A stretch of DNA of 9,299 bases from Elusimicrobiota bacterium (GCA_003557485.1 PWOI01000021.1:1-9299); one strand, 5' to 3'; counted from the first letter of the stretch, positions 1 to 7,824 are shown. Translations and numbers: made by a program. Notes: a model not told the origin generated them from the sequence alone.

Positions 1-1832
1 TAAACAAAATATGCATCCCCCATTCCGGTTTCTTGATCAAAAGAAACATTTTTCACTTTGTACCATCCCTGGGCGGCCACTTTCAGCCGTTGCCGGTAAG
101 CTTCACTGACAACTTCAACATAATCAATCTCCCCTTCAGATGAACAATATTTACCGTCTCTCACCTCTATCCGGCTTTCATCGCTGCCAAGTTTACAGGC
201 AGCGGCCTTTTTAAGTGTCTCTCTGATCTGCGATGCGGCATCCATTACTGCTTTGCCCCCAACCGTTGTAGCCCTTGATGCAACCGTAGGCCCGGAATCA
301 GGAACCCTGGTGGTATCCGGCTGAAGGATCTCAACCATATCGTAAGAACATCCCAGAGTGTCGGCGCATATCCGGTTAAAAACAGTGAGAGCGCCCTGCC
401 CCATCTCAACATTGCCAACGGCAACTACAACCGAGCCGTCTTCTTTTACATAAACCTGGGCGGCGGATTTAGCGAAATATTTTCCCTCTGCGCCAAGCCC
501 AACCCCGTAAAAAGTTGTAGATATGCCCATTCCTTTTTTCAGAGTGCTCCTGTCACCGGCGCAATGAAGCTTGAATTTACTTTTTTCAAGGGCTTGATTG
601 AGGGTTTCTTCCATTCCGCAGCTATCTCCGACTACCTGTCCGGTTGCGGTTACAGCGCCGGTTTTAAGAAGGTTTTTCCTGCGAAGCTCCACGGGATCCA
701 TTTCAAGTTTTACTGCAAGTTCGTCAATCAGCGATTCATTTGCAAAGTTGACCTGGGGCTGGCCGAAGCCCCTGAAAGCCCCGCATGGAACAGTATTAGT
801 CGCCATAGCATAAGAATCCACCCGGACATTAGGTATGTCGTAGGGGCCGGAGGCGTGGATAATCCCGCGCCAGGCAACGATCGGTGAAAGAGTAGAATAG
901 GCGCCTCCATTAACTATATACTCAGCCTCGCACGCAATCAATTTTCCGTCAGAGGACGCGCCATATTTTATCCTCGTTCTCGAGGGGTGCCTTTTGGACA
1001 TAGAATGAAAATCTTCTTCGCGGTCATATACCAGGCGCACCGGTTTACCGGTCTTCATAGCCAGAAGAGAGGCGTGAGCGGCCAGAATTGACGGCATATC
1101 CTCTTTACCGCCGAAACCGCCACCTGTAGGGGACTGGACAACGCGAACTTTTGAATAAGGAACACCTAAAATGCGGACAAGCGCATTATGCACGTAGAAT
1201 GGACACTGCATAGAACCGTAAACAGTAATGTGGGAAGACGGCCCGGGGACTGCCGTAAGCCCCTGGTTTTCAAGATAGCAGTGAACCTGGTGAGCCGTTC
1301 TGTAAACTTTTTCGATTATTACATCTGCTTCTTTGAATCCCCTGTCAACATTTCCCTTTCTTATCCTGAAAGAAGAATGTATATTGTCCTCGCCGCCTAC
1401 ATAGACAGAATCGGGCGTCATTGCTTCAACCGGGTCGTAAACAGCAGGGTGCTCCTCCACAACAAGCTCGGCGGCGCGCGCCGCAGACCTAGCCTCCTCA
1501 CGCGTATCGGCGGCCACAAGGGCTACTGCCTGGCCGTAGAACTTCACAAAGTCCCCTTCCCCTGCAAGACACGGGTAATCGTTTTTTACAAAGGGGACCG
1601 AATTCTCCCCGGGTATATCACCGGAGGTTATGACTGCCCTGACTCCAGGCATTTTTCTAATCTTATCAATATTGCTGAACTCTATGACCTTCCCGTGGGA
1701 TACAGGGCTTCTCACGGTTGCGGCTTCCAGCATCCCGTAAAGCGGGATGTCTTCTATAAACTTTGTCTGTCCGCGAACCTTTTCGCGCGCATCCACCCGG
1801 GGTGAGTTTTCAGAGGCCTTTCTTTTAATCAA
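1..1832 (-). CDS. Xanthine dehydrogenase-family molybdopterin-binding (large) subunit, 3' end outside window
   Basis: This is the molybdenum-cofactor subunit of a molybdenum hydroxylase, which hydroxylates N-heterocycles or aldehydes with water as oxygen source. I translated 610 codons with no stop before the window edge; relatives are about 750-780 residues, so roughly the last 150 are missing, including the expected GxGE catalytic-Glu region. Visible in order: N-terminal PRVDAREKVRG (11-21); the loop GGGFGGKED (237-245), whose Glu244 aligns with bovine XDH Glu802; CGAFRGFGQPQ (350-360), whose Arg354 aligns with bovine Arg880; VEMGQGALT (475-483); and PDSGPTVASR (511-520). Both residues fit a xanthine-dehydrogenase type rather than CO dehydrogenase, but the substrate is not proven. 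The frame has no early ATG. I chose TTG at 1832, with AGGA ten bases upstream; GTG at 1796 is an alternative but would remove the conserved PR. No FAD or [2Fe-2S] subunit precedes it; they may lie downstream, outside the window. Confidence 0.9.
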   Translation of the reverse strand, partial: MIKRKASENSPRVDAREKVRGQTKFIEDIPLYGMLEAATVRSPVSHGKVIEFSNIDKIRKMPGVRAVITSGDIPGENSVPFVKNDYPCLAGEGDFVKFYGQAVALVAADTREEARSAARAAELVVEEHPAVYDPVEAMTPDSVYVGGEDNIHSSFRIRKGNVDRGFKEADVIIEKVYRTAHQVHCYLENQGLTAVPGPSSHITVYGSMQCPFYVHNALVRILGVPYSKVRVVQSPTGGGFGGKEDMPSILAAHASLLAMKTGKPVRLVYDREEDFHSMSKRHPSRTRIKYGASSDGKLIACEAEYIVNGGAYSTLSPIVAWRGIIHASGPYDIPNVRVDSYAMATNTVPCGAFRGFGQPQVNFANESLIDELAVKLEMDPVELRRKNLLKTGAVTATGQVVGDSCGMEETLNQALEKSKFKLHCAGDRSTLKKGMGISTTFYGVGLGAEGKYFAKSAAQVYVKEDGSVVVAVGNVEMGQGALTVFNRICADTLGCSYDMVEILQPDTTRVPDSGPTVASRATTVGGKAVMDAASQIRETLKKAAACKLGSDESRIEVRDGKYCSSEGEIDYVEVVSEAYRQRLKVAAQGWYKVKNVSFDQETGMGDAYFV

Positions 1833-1844
1833 AACAAAAACATC

Positions 1845-4115
1845 CTATTTTTTCTCAAGGGCCGATTCGGCGGCGGCGCGGACAAACCTGTCCTTATCTC
1901 TGAGGGCGTTTTCCAGAGCTCTTTCAATAGCGTGCCCGGAAAAATGCTTCAGGGCCTGTATTGCAGATATTTTAACTACACCACTCTGCCTGCGGAAAGA
2001 AAAACTGTACCATTTCGGTTTTTCAATTATACTTATAAGCGGCTCTACAGCCCTTTTATCCCCTATAGAAGCCAGGGCCATACAGGCTGCCTGGCGTATC
2101 ATATCAGATTCACCCTTTGAGGAAAGGGTTTTGGGAGAGACAATGTTTATGAGCTCTTCAACTGCAGGTTCATATTCAAGCTCTCCAAACATCCTTATTA
2201 CTTCCCTTCTTACAAGGTCGTCTCTGTCTTGAAGGCTTTGCATAAGGAATCTTCCCTTACGGTCATCCTCTGAATGTATACGGGGAAGAGTCAGAACAGC
2301 TTCCACTCTCACCCTCCTGTCAGGGTGGGTCAGAGCTTTTTTAAGATAAGAAAAAGCGAGGCTGGCGCTCTCCAGGGCCGGAAGCACCTGGACCAGCCTT
2401 TTCAGTTTTTCCGTTGATGTTTCTCGTTCAAATTCTCCTGCCATATACGACAGGGCGTCCCCGCCGATTTCCTTCAGAAGTGAGACCATATACATCCGCT
2501 GGCTGAAATTTTCACACTCCTTGATACTCTCAACAAGCGCCGGCACAATAAAGGCTCCCAATGCAACAGTAATACGGCGGGTATTCTCACGTATATCTCT
2601 ATCCGGGGAATCCAGGTCCTGAAGGACAATCTCCGCCGCGTCGCTGGAGGCGATGCCTTTAAGAAACCCTTCAGCATATTCCGGCCTTTTAACAAAATCC
2701 GGTGTTTTCTCTTCGGTATTGCGCCTGTACATCTCTATTACCGGGAGAGCCTTGCCGTATTCTTTCCTGCGGATGTACTGCTGGGCTTTCTTAAGCAGTA
2801 TTGAGGAAATCTCCTGATATATTTCTTCATCCCTTTCTTTTACTGACTGTTCCCGTATAGCTATGAAAAGGGTTTCGGAAGACTTGTTTGATATAAGGTC
2901 AAATACTCCGTAAAGTTTTTTCATAAGTAAAATAGCGCTGCTGCGGACGGCGAGCGTATCAGCCTGCAGGTCATCAAGAATTTTTTCAACGAGTTTTTTG
3001 ATAACTTCGTCCTCTCCGGCGGCATCAAGCGCTTTAAATATTTCCGGCAGTTCTTCCCTGACATCCCCCCCTATTATAGCCAGGCTGTCTTTTTCAAGTA
3101 TCTCATGGGCCCTTCGAAAAGAGAACGATGCCGATGACTTCCACATATCAACCGGAGGCGGGACAAGTTCATCCAGGTTGCTGTTGAGAAGCTCCCTGCA
3201 TATTTCAAGGGCCATTCCTCTGTCCTTAAAACAGTCAATCATAAACCTCACAGTGTTTTTTATATTATCAAGTTTGCCGTCCGAAGAGATCTGAGGGGAT
3301 AAAGCTTTCAGGTGCCTGTATGAGCTGATTAACCTGAAAACGGTTTCTTTAAGCTGGGGCTGTGTAAGGGAAGTATTCATCTTATCTGCTACTGCATCCC
3401 TGGCTCCTGTTTTTTTATTTAAAAACTGCGAAAGAAGTTCGGGTTTGAGCGAAAACAGCTTTTCAGCTATCTCCATCTTGGTCTCATCCCTTATGGTTCC
3501 CCCGGAGGTCATCAACTTCATTTCGTTTATCTCCTGTATTACCTTCATCAATTCATCGAGAGCCCCCCTGTTCTTCTCAAAGTGATCCTTTGCGCCGGAG
3601 ACAACCATATCATCACTGTCAACGGGGCGGTATATGCGTTCATTGACTTTTATATGCTCAACCCCGTTCTTCTTCAATTGTTCCCTTACCGCAGTTTCAA
3701 CTCTTGCCTCCCTGGAGCTTTTACCGGCGAGAGCAGACATAAAAACCGTGAGTTCCCTCATTGCAAGGCCGCAGCGGAAAGTAATGTTCCTGATATTCAG
3801 AGACGACAATATTTCTGCGGCTCCTTTAACTGCCTCCTTCTTATCTGTAGCCAGGTTTCCCGTTTTAATGAGTTTTCCGTTTATAAGAATATCGTTTTCA
3901 GACTCATTAATAACCAGAAGGTCAGCCCTGTCAAATATCTTTATTAAAACAGAATAAAATTTCCGTATGGACATCTCGGCGGGCTCAGATGAGGGAGGAT
4001 AAAGTTTTACGGCGGCAAACGAAGCTTTAAAACGGAAAAGAGCTTCAATCACCAGGTCAAAAGAATACCGGTCCCTCTCTATATCAAAACTTCCTGAGGC
4101 AGGACTTCTGTTCAT
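1845..4115 (-). CDS. HEAT-repeat protein with N-terminal regulatory-type domain
   Basis: A soluble 756-residue protein without signal peptide or membrane segment. Roughly residues 1-170 form a globular domain, with features such as LLVINESENDILINGKLIK and FRCGLAMRELTVFMSAL, of the kind I associate with HEAT-repeat or HD-GYP signalling proteins of deltaproteobacteria and related groups. The middle is mostly helical. From about residue 495 to the end there are tandem helical pairs of HEAT type, for example DPDRRVRVEAV-like, DRDDLVRREVIRMFGELE, MIRQAACMALASIGDKRAVE and DKDRFVRAAAESALE, the last ending the protein. HEAT arrays are protein-binding scaffolds; I see no catalytic motif. Its ATG directly follows the TGA of the receiver gene and there is no clear ribosome binding site, so translation is probably coupled. 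I infer that it works with the receiver as a signalling output or scaffold; the partner is unknown. Confidence 0.85.
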   Translation of the reverse strand: MNRSPASGSFDIERDRYSFDLVIEALFRFKASFAAVKLYPPSSEPAEMSIRKFYSVLIKIFDRADLLVINESENDILINGKLIKTGNLATDKKEAVKGAAEILSSLNIRNITFRCGLAMRELTVFMSALAGKSSREARVETAVREQLKKNGVEHIKVNERIYRPVDSDDMVVSGAKDHFEKNRGALDELMKVIQEINEMKLMTSGGTIRDETKMEIAEKLFSLKPELLSQFLNKKTGARDAVADKMNTSLTQPQLKETVFRLISSYRHLKALSPQISSDGKLDNIKNTVRFMIDCFKDRGMALEICRELLNSNLDELVPPPVDMWKSSASFSFRRAHEILEKDSLAIIGGDVREELPEIFKALDAAGEDEVIKKLVEKILDDLQADTLAVRSSAILLMKKLYGVFDLISNKSSETLFIAIREQSVKERDEEIYQEISSILLKKAQQYIRRKEYGKALPVIEMYRRNTEEKTPDFVKRPEYAEGFLKGIASSDAAEIVLQDLDSPDRDIRENTRRITVALGAFIVPALVESIKECENFSQRMYMVSLLKEIGGDALSYMAGEFERETSTEKLKRLVQVLPALESASLAFSYLKKALTHPDRRVRVEAVLTLPRIHSEDDRKGRFLMQSLQDRDDLVRREVIRMFGELEYEPAVEELINIVSPKTLSSKGESDMIRQAACMALASIGDKRAVEPLISIIEKPKWYSFSFRRQSGVVKISAIQALKHFSGHAIERALENALRDKDRFVRAAAESALEKK

Positions 4116-4493
4116 TCAGCCCGCCGCGTTTTCCAGGGCGTCACTGACTGCCTGAATAATTTCGGCCTTCTGAAAAGGCTTTACAAGGTATACGACCACT
4201 TCCTTCTCCAGTTTCTCTTTCAATTCGGGCTCAATATTGAGCCCGGTAAGAAAAACTACGGGTATAGATGATGTAGAGGAATCTTTCCTTATCTCCCTGA
4301 TTGCCTCATACCCGTCCATCTCAGGCATATCGTAATCCATAACAATAAGGTCAGGCCGCTCTCCTATGGCCGATTCGACGCCTTCCCTGCCGTTGCCGGC
4401 TTCAATGATTTCAAAACCTCTGTCCTCAAAAACCTTTTTTATCAGAATACGAACAAAGACATCATCATCGCATACAAGCATTTTCTTTTTCAC
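4116..4493 (-). CDS. Stand-alone CheY-like response-regulator receiver
   Basis: A single receiver domain of 125 residues with no output domain. All expected residues are present: acidic pocket D9-D10-D11 (CDDD), phospho-acceptor Asp53 in VMDYDMPEMDG, Thr83 in FLTG, aromatic Tyr102 and Lys105 in the KPF motif. It should be phosphorylated by a histidine kinase not present in the window and act by protein-protein contact. The start is GTG at 4493, with GAGG eight bases upstream; an internal ATG at 4481 (codon 5), preceded by AGGTG, is a possible alternative. It begins 61 bases after the oxidoreductase stop, with no convincing terminator between them, and its TGA touches the ATG of the HEAT-repeat gene. 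That suggests the HEAT protein is its partner, in effect a split receiver-HEAT regulator. Confidence 0.93.
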   Translation of the reverse strand: MKKKMLVCDDDVFVRILIKKVFEDRGFEIIEAGNGREGVESAIGERPDLIVMDYDMPEMDGYEAIREIRKDSSTSSIPVVFLTGLNIEPELKEKLEKEVVVYLVKPFQKAEIIQAVSDALENAAG

Positions 4494-4554
4494 CTGTAAA
4501 ACCTCACTCTTTAATTTTAAAAACTAAACACCCTCGACTTCGTCAGGCCTTCTT

Positions 4555-7140
4555 TCAATCTTCCTTGAGCTGCTTCTTCTCCTCGGGAGTCCTCTCCCTC
4601 ATCTCCAAAGCCCCGGAAAAACATTTCTGCGCGCATATAGAGCATCCTATGCATCTGGACGGGTCGGTCTCGGGGTGTTTCTCCCCGTCCAGTTCTATGG
4701 CAAGGTATGGGCACCTTGCGCAGTTGCCGCATTTAAGGCAGAGATCCGGGTCTATAAGGGAGGAAATCTTCTTCTCCGAAGACAGGTCCATAAAATCGGT
4801 TACGGCCTGCGGCTGCGCAACCCCTATTAAATCCTTTACTGATGAAAAACCCCTCTTCTTCATAAGAAAACTCAACCCGTTCACAAGCTCATCTATTATC
4901 CCATACCCGTATTTCATAACAATAGTGCAGAACTGAACAGTTTCAACTCCCAGGGCCAGAAAATGGGCTGCCTGCCTGTAATTCATAGGGCCGCCGTTTC
5001 CCGATATTGCCACCCCAATGGGAACTGCCCTTGCAAGGGTAAAATAGCTTATGGGCGCAACCCCCGCACCGCTCATACCGAGGACAACCCCGTCCTCCCA
5101 TTTCTCTTTTCCCCTCTCCTGGAAACCCAGTGAGGGAAAAGTGTTTGCCAGGGTTACGCCGGCTTTTTTGTTTGGATACTTATCCAGGACTCCTTTCACC
5201 TCTTTGATTATAGTTTCAATTGAAGTCACGGCCGCGGTCAACTTGAAAAGCTTGGGGATCTCCGGGTCGGAAACCTGCATAACCCAGTCAATAACTTTTG
5301 CCGTAAGCTCCGGCGACTGGGCAACTATATCACCCTCGGTTCCTTCCCCGCCCTGGGGACAGGAAAGAGAATACTCAATACCCATAGCCCCGGCATCCTC
5401 CAGCGCTTCGGTATTTGACTGCCACCCTTTCATATCCTCCAGGTCATTGCCGGTAACCGGCCCTCCCGTGGAGGCAATTGTCAGCCTGCCGGGGTACTCC
5501 TTTACCAACCTCTTAATTTCCGAAGAAACCCGGTCCATGAGATGTCCCGAAACGTTATCGCAGTTACCGTAGGTATCGGAAGAATACATATGCATATACT
5601 CTCCCGGTATATGTATGGGCCCTTCGGCAAAAGTTGTTTTCATAACCCCCCCTGCCCAGCCGGCCTCATAGGCCTTTTTCATCTGCTCATATCCGTCCGA
5701 AGGAGGAGCCGCGGAAAGAAGAAAAGGATTTATTATTTTCCTACCGAAAAATTCGGACTCAAGGCTGACAGGTGTTTTTATGTATCCGGGAAGAGACGAT
5801 TTGCTTCTTTTTTTGTCTTCTATAACGGGAACATCACTTTTCTGAAGAAAACTTTCAACTTCCAACGCGGCGTTCTTGCCGGCCGCAACAGCTTCCACAA
5901 CCGTAGAGGGGCCGTTTACGCAGTCACCGGCAAAAAAGATATTATCCCCCTCCCCACGCGGAAGAGACGCCCTGTTTCCTATGGCCATTATTACCGTATC
6001 TATATCCGGCCTCTTCTGCGCTGTCCCGGGAATACTCTTTATATTTTCAAGTAAAAACTCTTCCCCTTCAAGCGTTACTTTCTCTGTTTCAATTGATTCA
6101 ACCGCACCTGACTCCCCTTTTATGGAGAGTACCGCTGTTCGGGGATTAACCTCTATATTAAACTCCACAAGCTCGTCTCTTTCCCTGTCAGTGAGAGGCA
6201 TACCGGCATTGTTTTCCAGGCAGAATATTTCAACCCTGCCGGCACCTGACCTGACTGCCTTAACGGCGCAGTCCAGGGCCGTCGCCCCGCCCCCTATAAC
6301 GGCAACATTGCCGGAGAGACTGGAGTCACTATCCAGAAACTCAACAGCAGTTACCGCCATCTCCTGGCCTTCAATGCCCGGCATAACCGGATCCCACAAT
6401 CCGGCGGCTGCTATCACAGCATCATATTTCCCAGAGAGCCCGTACAGATCCTCAACCGGGTTTCCGCCTTTTACACTGACATCACCCAGACTCTTAATAA
6501 AATCAATATCACCACGCAGCATTTCCCGTTCAAGCCGGTAAGGGGGTATAAGGTTTGCCATACCCCCTGACCCTTCCCTCTTTTCATATATATCTACGCG
6601 ATGGCCTTTTCGGGCAAGAAAGGCCGCAGCGGCAAGGCCCGATGGCCCGGAGCCGACAACAGATATTTTCCTGCCGGTCTTCTTTACCGTTTCAAACTCT
6701 CCTATCCCGCAGCCCCGGCGGGCCCTCCATACAATTTCGGCCTGGAGGCAAGGTATATTTATGGGGCCGTCAAAAAGCTTACGGGAACACTCTGCCATGC
6801 AGAACTTATCGGGACATACCATTCCGCATACGCCTCCCAGGGGGTTGTCTTTCATTATAATCGCCGCTGAACGGGAGAAGTCTTCTCCCTGCATCTGGCG
6901 GGCAGCCATTATGAAATCGGCGGGAGAACAGTTTACCGGACAGCCACTGCGGCAGGGTTTTTCCTCGCAGAACTCGCACCTCTCAAGTTCGGCCTTAAGC
7001 TGAGCGTCGGTAAAAAGAAGTCCTTTGCTTTTATCTTTATATCTATACTTTTGTTCCGGAGAATTATAAATTTTTTCGGGATAATCTTCCGGTGTTTCCC
7101 TCAGTTTCAATCTTATTTTTAAGTGGTTAGTATATTTCAC
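4555..7140 (-). CDS. Dihydropyrimidine dehydrogenase-type fusion (PreT-PreA-like) Fe-S flavoprotein
   Basis: This has the domain order of eukaryotic DPD in one chain of 861-863 residues (mammalian DPD about 1025; bacteria usually split it into PreT and PreA). Residues below are numbered from TTG 7146. An N-terminal Fe-S domain has C57/C60/C65/C69 and C107/C111/C116/C120, with Gln135 matching the unusual DPD Gln ligand. The FAD site is GSGPSG (165-170) plus AGDC (406-409); the second nucleotide site is GGGATA (285-290). A DHOD-like FMN barrel spans about 461-790, with candidate catalytic Cys596 in SLSCPQG, then two C-terminal ferredoxin motifs (C803-C812, C832-C842). The family moves electrons from NAD(P)H through FAD and Fe-S to FMN and reduces uracil or thymine. 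Here the FRR motif that binds NADPH phosphate is replaced by FCLEN, hinting at NADH, and one substrate Asn is Ser. I chose GTG 7140, with GAGG seven to eight bases upstream; TTG 7146 has no room for a ribosome binding site. First gene of the operon. Confidence 0.88.
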   Translation of the reverse strand: MKYTNHLKIRLKLRETPEDYPEKIYNSPEQKYRYKDKSKGLLFTDAQLKAELERCEFCEEKPCRSGCPVNCSPADFIMAARQMQGEDFSRSAAIIMKDNPLGGVCGMVCPDKFCMAECSRKLFDGPINIPCLQAEIVWRARRGCGIGEFETVKKTGRKISVVGSGPSGLAAAAFLARKGHRVDIYEKREGSGGMANLIPPYRLEREMLRGDIDFIKSLGDVSVKGGNPVEDLYGLSGKYDAVIAAAGLWDPVMPGIEGQEMAVTAVEFLDSDSSLSGNVAVIGGGATALDCAVKAVRSGAGRVEIFCLENNAGMPLTDRERDELVEFNIEVNPRTAVLSIKGESGAVESIETEKVTLEGEEFLLENIKSIPGTAQKRPDIDTVIMAIGNRASLPRGEGDNIFFAGDCVNGPSTVVEAVAAGKNAALEVESFLQKSDVPVIEDKKRSKSSLPGYIKTPVSLESEFFGRKIINPFLLSAAPPSDGYEQMKKAYEAGWAGGVMKTTFAEGPIHIPGEYMHMYSSDTYGNCDNVSGHLMDRVSSEIKRLVKEYPGRLTIASTGGPVTGNDLEDMKGWQSNTEALEDAGAMGIEYSLSCPQGGEGTEGDIVAQSPELTAKVIDWVMQVSDPEIPKLFKLTAAVTSIETIIKEVKGVLDKYPNKKAGVTLANTFPSLGFQERGKEKWEDGVVLGMSGAGVAPISYFTLARAVPIGVAISGNGGPMNYRQAAHFLALGVETVQFCTIVMKYGYGIIDELVNGLSFLMKKRGFSSVKDLIGVAQPQAVTDFMDLSSEKKISSLIDPDLCLKCGNCARCPYLAIELDGEKHPETDPSRCIGCSICAQKCFSGALEMRERTPEEKKQLKED
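6924..7048. repeat. 125-bp direct repeat, copy A (inside the oxidoreductase gene)
   Basis: This segment encodes residues about 34-74 of the DPD-type protein (from YRYKDKSK to the first cysteine cluster). It recurs in the same orientation at 8309-8433 with only two mismatches (6994 C versus T, 7021 T versus G), a constant offset of 1385. Both differences are silent third-codon changes. Confidence 0.97.
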
Positions 7141-7142
7141 TC

Positions 7143-7217
7143 TCAAACCTCAACTGTATTTCTTGGCAGGGGGGTTACGATGTCTATTCCTATTCCCACC
7201 GCCGTTCTCACTTCCAT
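7143..7217 (-). other. Possible 24-codon upstream ORF or leader peptide
   Basis: On the minus strand an ATG at 7217 opens a 24-codon frame (it starts MEVRTAVGIGIDIV and ends NTVEV) whose TGA lies two bases before the GTG start of the large oxidoreductase. The frame remains open only six codons upstream of the ATG. There is no good ribosome binding site before the ATG. It could be a translationally coupled leader, a remnant of a gene end, or chance. I do not recognise a family. Confidence 0.2.
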
Positions 7218-7246
7218 TTGACAAACTTGAATAATTTAATTATCAT
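7218..7246 (+). promoter_or_regulatory. Sigma-70-like promoter on the plus strand
   Basis: A perfect -35 TTGACA (7218-7223), a 17-base spacer and -10 TATCAT (7241-7246). No plus-strand gene follows; a hairpin terminator starts about 10 bases after the predicted start near 7253. The stretch is AT-rich, so a chance match is possible, but the -35 and spacing are ideal. Confidence 0.5.
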
Positions 7247-7252
7247 TATTAC

Positions 7253-7313
7253 AGAATCATGATGAGAGGCAAACCGAAGGGTTCCGTCCCTAGGCAATGC
7301 CTCTCCTTTTTTT
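7253..7313 (+). ncRNA. Candidate small RNA of about 60 nt
   Basis: Inferred from a promoter (7218-7246) followed directly by a strong hairpin with T-run (7264-7313) on the same strand, with no ORF. The transcript would be nearly all structure: an outer 8-bp stem, a 6x6 internal loop, and an inner 4-bp stem (AGGG/CCCT) capped by six bases. It lies opposite the leader between the NYN gene and the oxidoreductase gene and just reaches the NYN stop codon. It matches no RNA family I can name. Confidence 0.3.
7264..7313 (+). terminator. Hairpin plus T-run terminator
   Basis: GAGAGGCA (7264-7271) pairs perfectly with TGCCTCTC (7298-7305), and a run of seven T follows at 7307-7313, so it acts on plus-strand transcription. 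Read on the minus strand the sequence after the hairpin is ATCATGATT, without a T-run, so it should not efficiently terminate the NYN transcript. Confidence 0.6.
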
Positions 7314-7794
7314 AGCCCCTTTCTTTGTATTCCAATTTATTTTTCAAATCATTCATAAAAACAATATGCTTCATAAATTCACGAAGCAAGGAAGAATAAC
7401 TGTCTTTATCCGGAATCATAAGTTTCAAAAGTTTCTCTTTCCTTGTCAGGTATTTAATGAGGCAATGAAAATCACCATCGCCGGTTGTTATAATAGCCTT
7501 ATCAAAATTTTCATATTCAATCATTGTGTGTAAAACCAGCTCCGCATCTACATTCCCTTTAATTCTTCCACCTGGGAACCGTAACGTAGGCTTAAATATT
7601 AAGATAAAGCCGGCTTCCTGCAGGGAAGTATATAAGTCTTGATATCTATTGACATATCCTAAAAAGAGAAATGCCTTCGTCACATTGTATTTATCCCTTA
7701 AATATATTCGATATCTGGCAAAATCTAGGGACCATCCCTGATTTTTGATTGAAAGATTTAAATTCTGGCTATCTATAAAAGCGAAGTTATTCAT
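7312..7794 (-). CDS. NYN domain (LabA/DUF88-like) protein, putative RNase
   Basis: A compact 160-residue single-domain protein of the NYN family, which has a PIN-like fold and is thought to act as a metal-dependent ribonuclease. The acidic residues are in the expected places: Asp8 in FIDSQNL (with Asn11), Asp83 in KGNVDAELVLH, and Asp106/Asp108 in TTGDGDF. Its length is typical for the short NYN proteins common in environmental genomes. The start is ATG at 7794, with AAGGAG three to four bases upstream. It has its own predicted promoter and a palindrome in the leader. It lies 172 bases upstream of the oxidoreductase and has no evident functional link to it; the surrounding scar and the direct repeats suggest it may have arrived with an insertion. 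RNA target unknown. Confidence 0.88.
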   Translation of the reverse strand: MNNFAFIDSQNLNLSIKNQGWSLDFARYRIYLRDKYNVTKAFLFLGYVNRYQDLYTSLQEAGFILIFKPTLRFPGGRIKGNVDAELVLHTMIEYENFDKAIITTGDGDFHCLIKYLTRKEKLLKLMIPDKDSYSSLLREFMKHIVFMNDLKNKLEYKERG

Positions 7795-7811
7795 ACTCTC
7801 CTTTTCACTGA

Positions 7812-7824
7812 TCGCAATTTGCGA
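7812..7824. promoter_or_regulatory. 13-bp palindrome, possible operator
   Basis: TCGCAA-T-TTGCGA, a perfect 6+1+6 inverted repeat, lies between the predicted transcription start (about 7858) and the ribosome binding site of the NYN gene. Its position and symmetry suit a dimeric repressor site, but it could equally be a weak RNA hairpin or chance. Confidence 0.3.

Noticed and set aside
1188-1805. 205-codon plus-strand frame
   Set aside because: It is antisense to the molybdenum hydroxylase, which shows family motifs throughout; the frame has no recognisable domain.
3582-3957. Overlapping plus-strand frames of 107-121 codons
   Set aside because: Antisense to the HEAT-repeat gene, with no ribosome binding site or family features.
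5876-6541. 221-codon plus-strand frame, Ser/Thr/Pro rich
   Set aside because: It mirrors the FAD/NAD region of the oxidoreductase on the other strand; its composition is that of an antisense shadow.
7143-7217. Similarity of GIGIDIV in the short ORF to holo-ACP synthase
   Set aside because: Only seven residues match, the rest does not, and the frame is far too short.
7264-7313. Cyclic-di-GMP (GEMM-like) riboswitch, suggested by GGCAAACC
   Set aside because: The conserved GACGCAAAG half and the rest of the fold are absent, and no gene follows on that strand; it fits a plain terminator hairpin better.
7264-7313. Terminator for the NYN gene (bidirectional use)
   Set aside because: On the minus strand the hairpin is not followed by a T-run, so read-through into the oxidoreductase is more likely.
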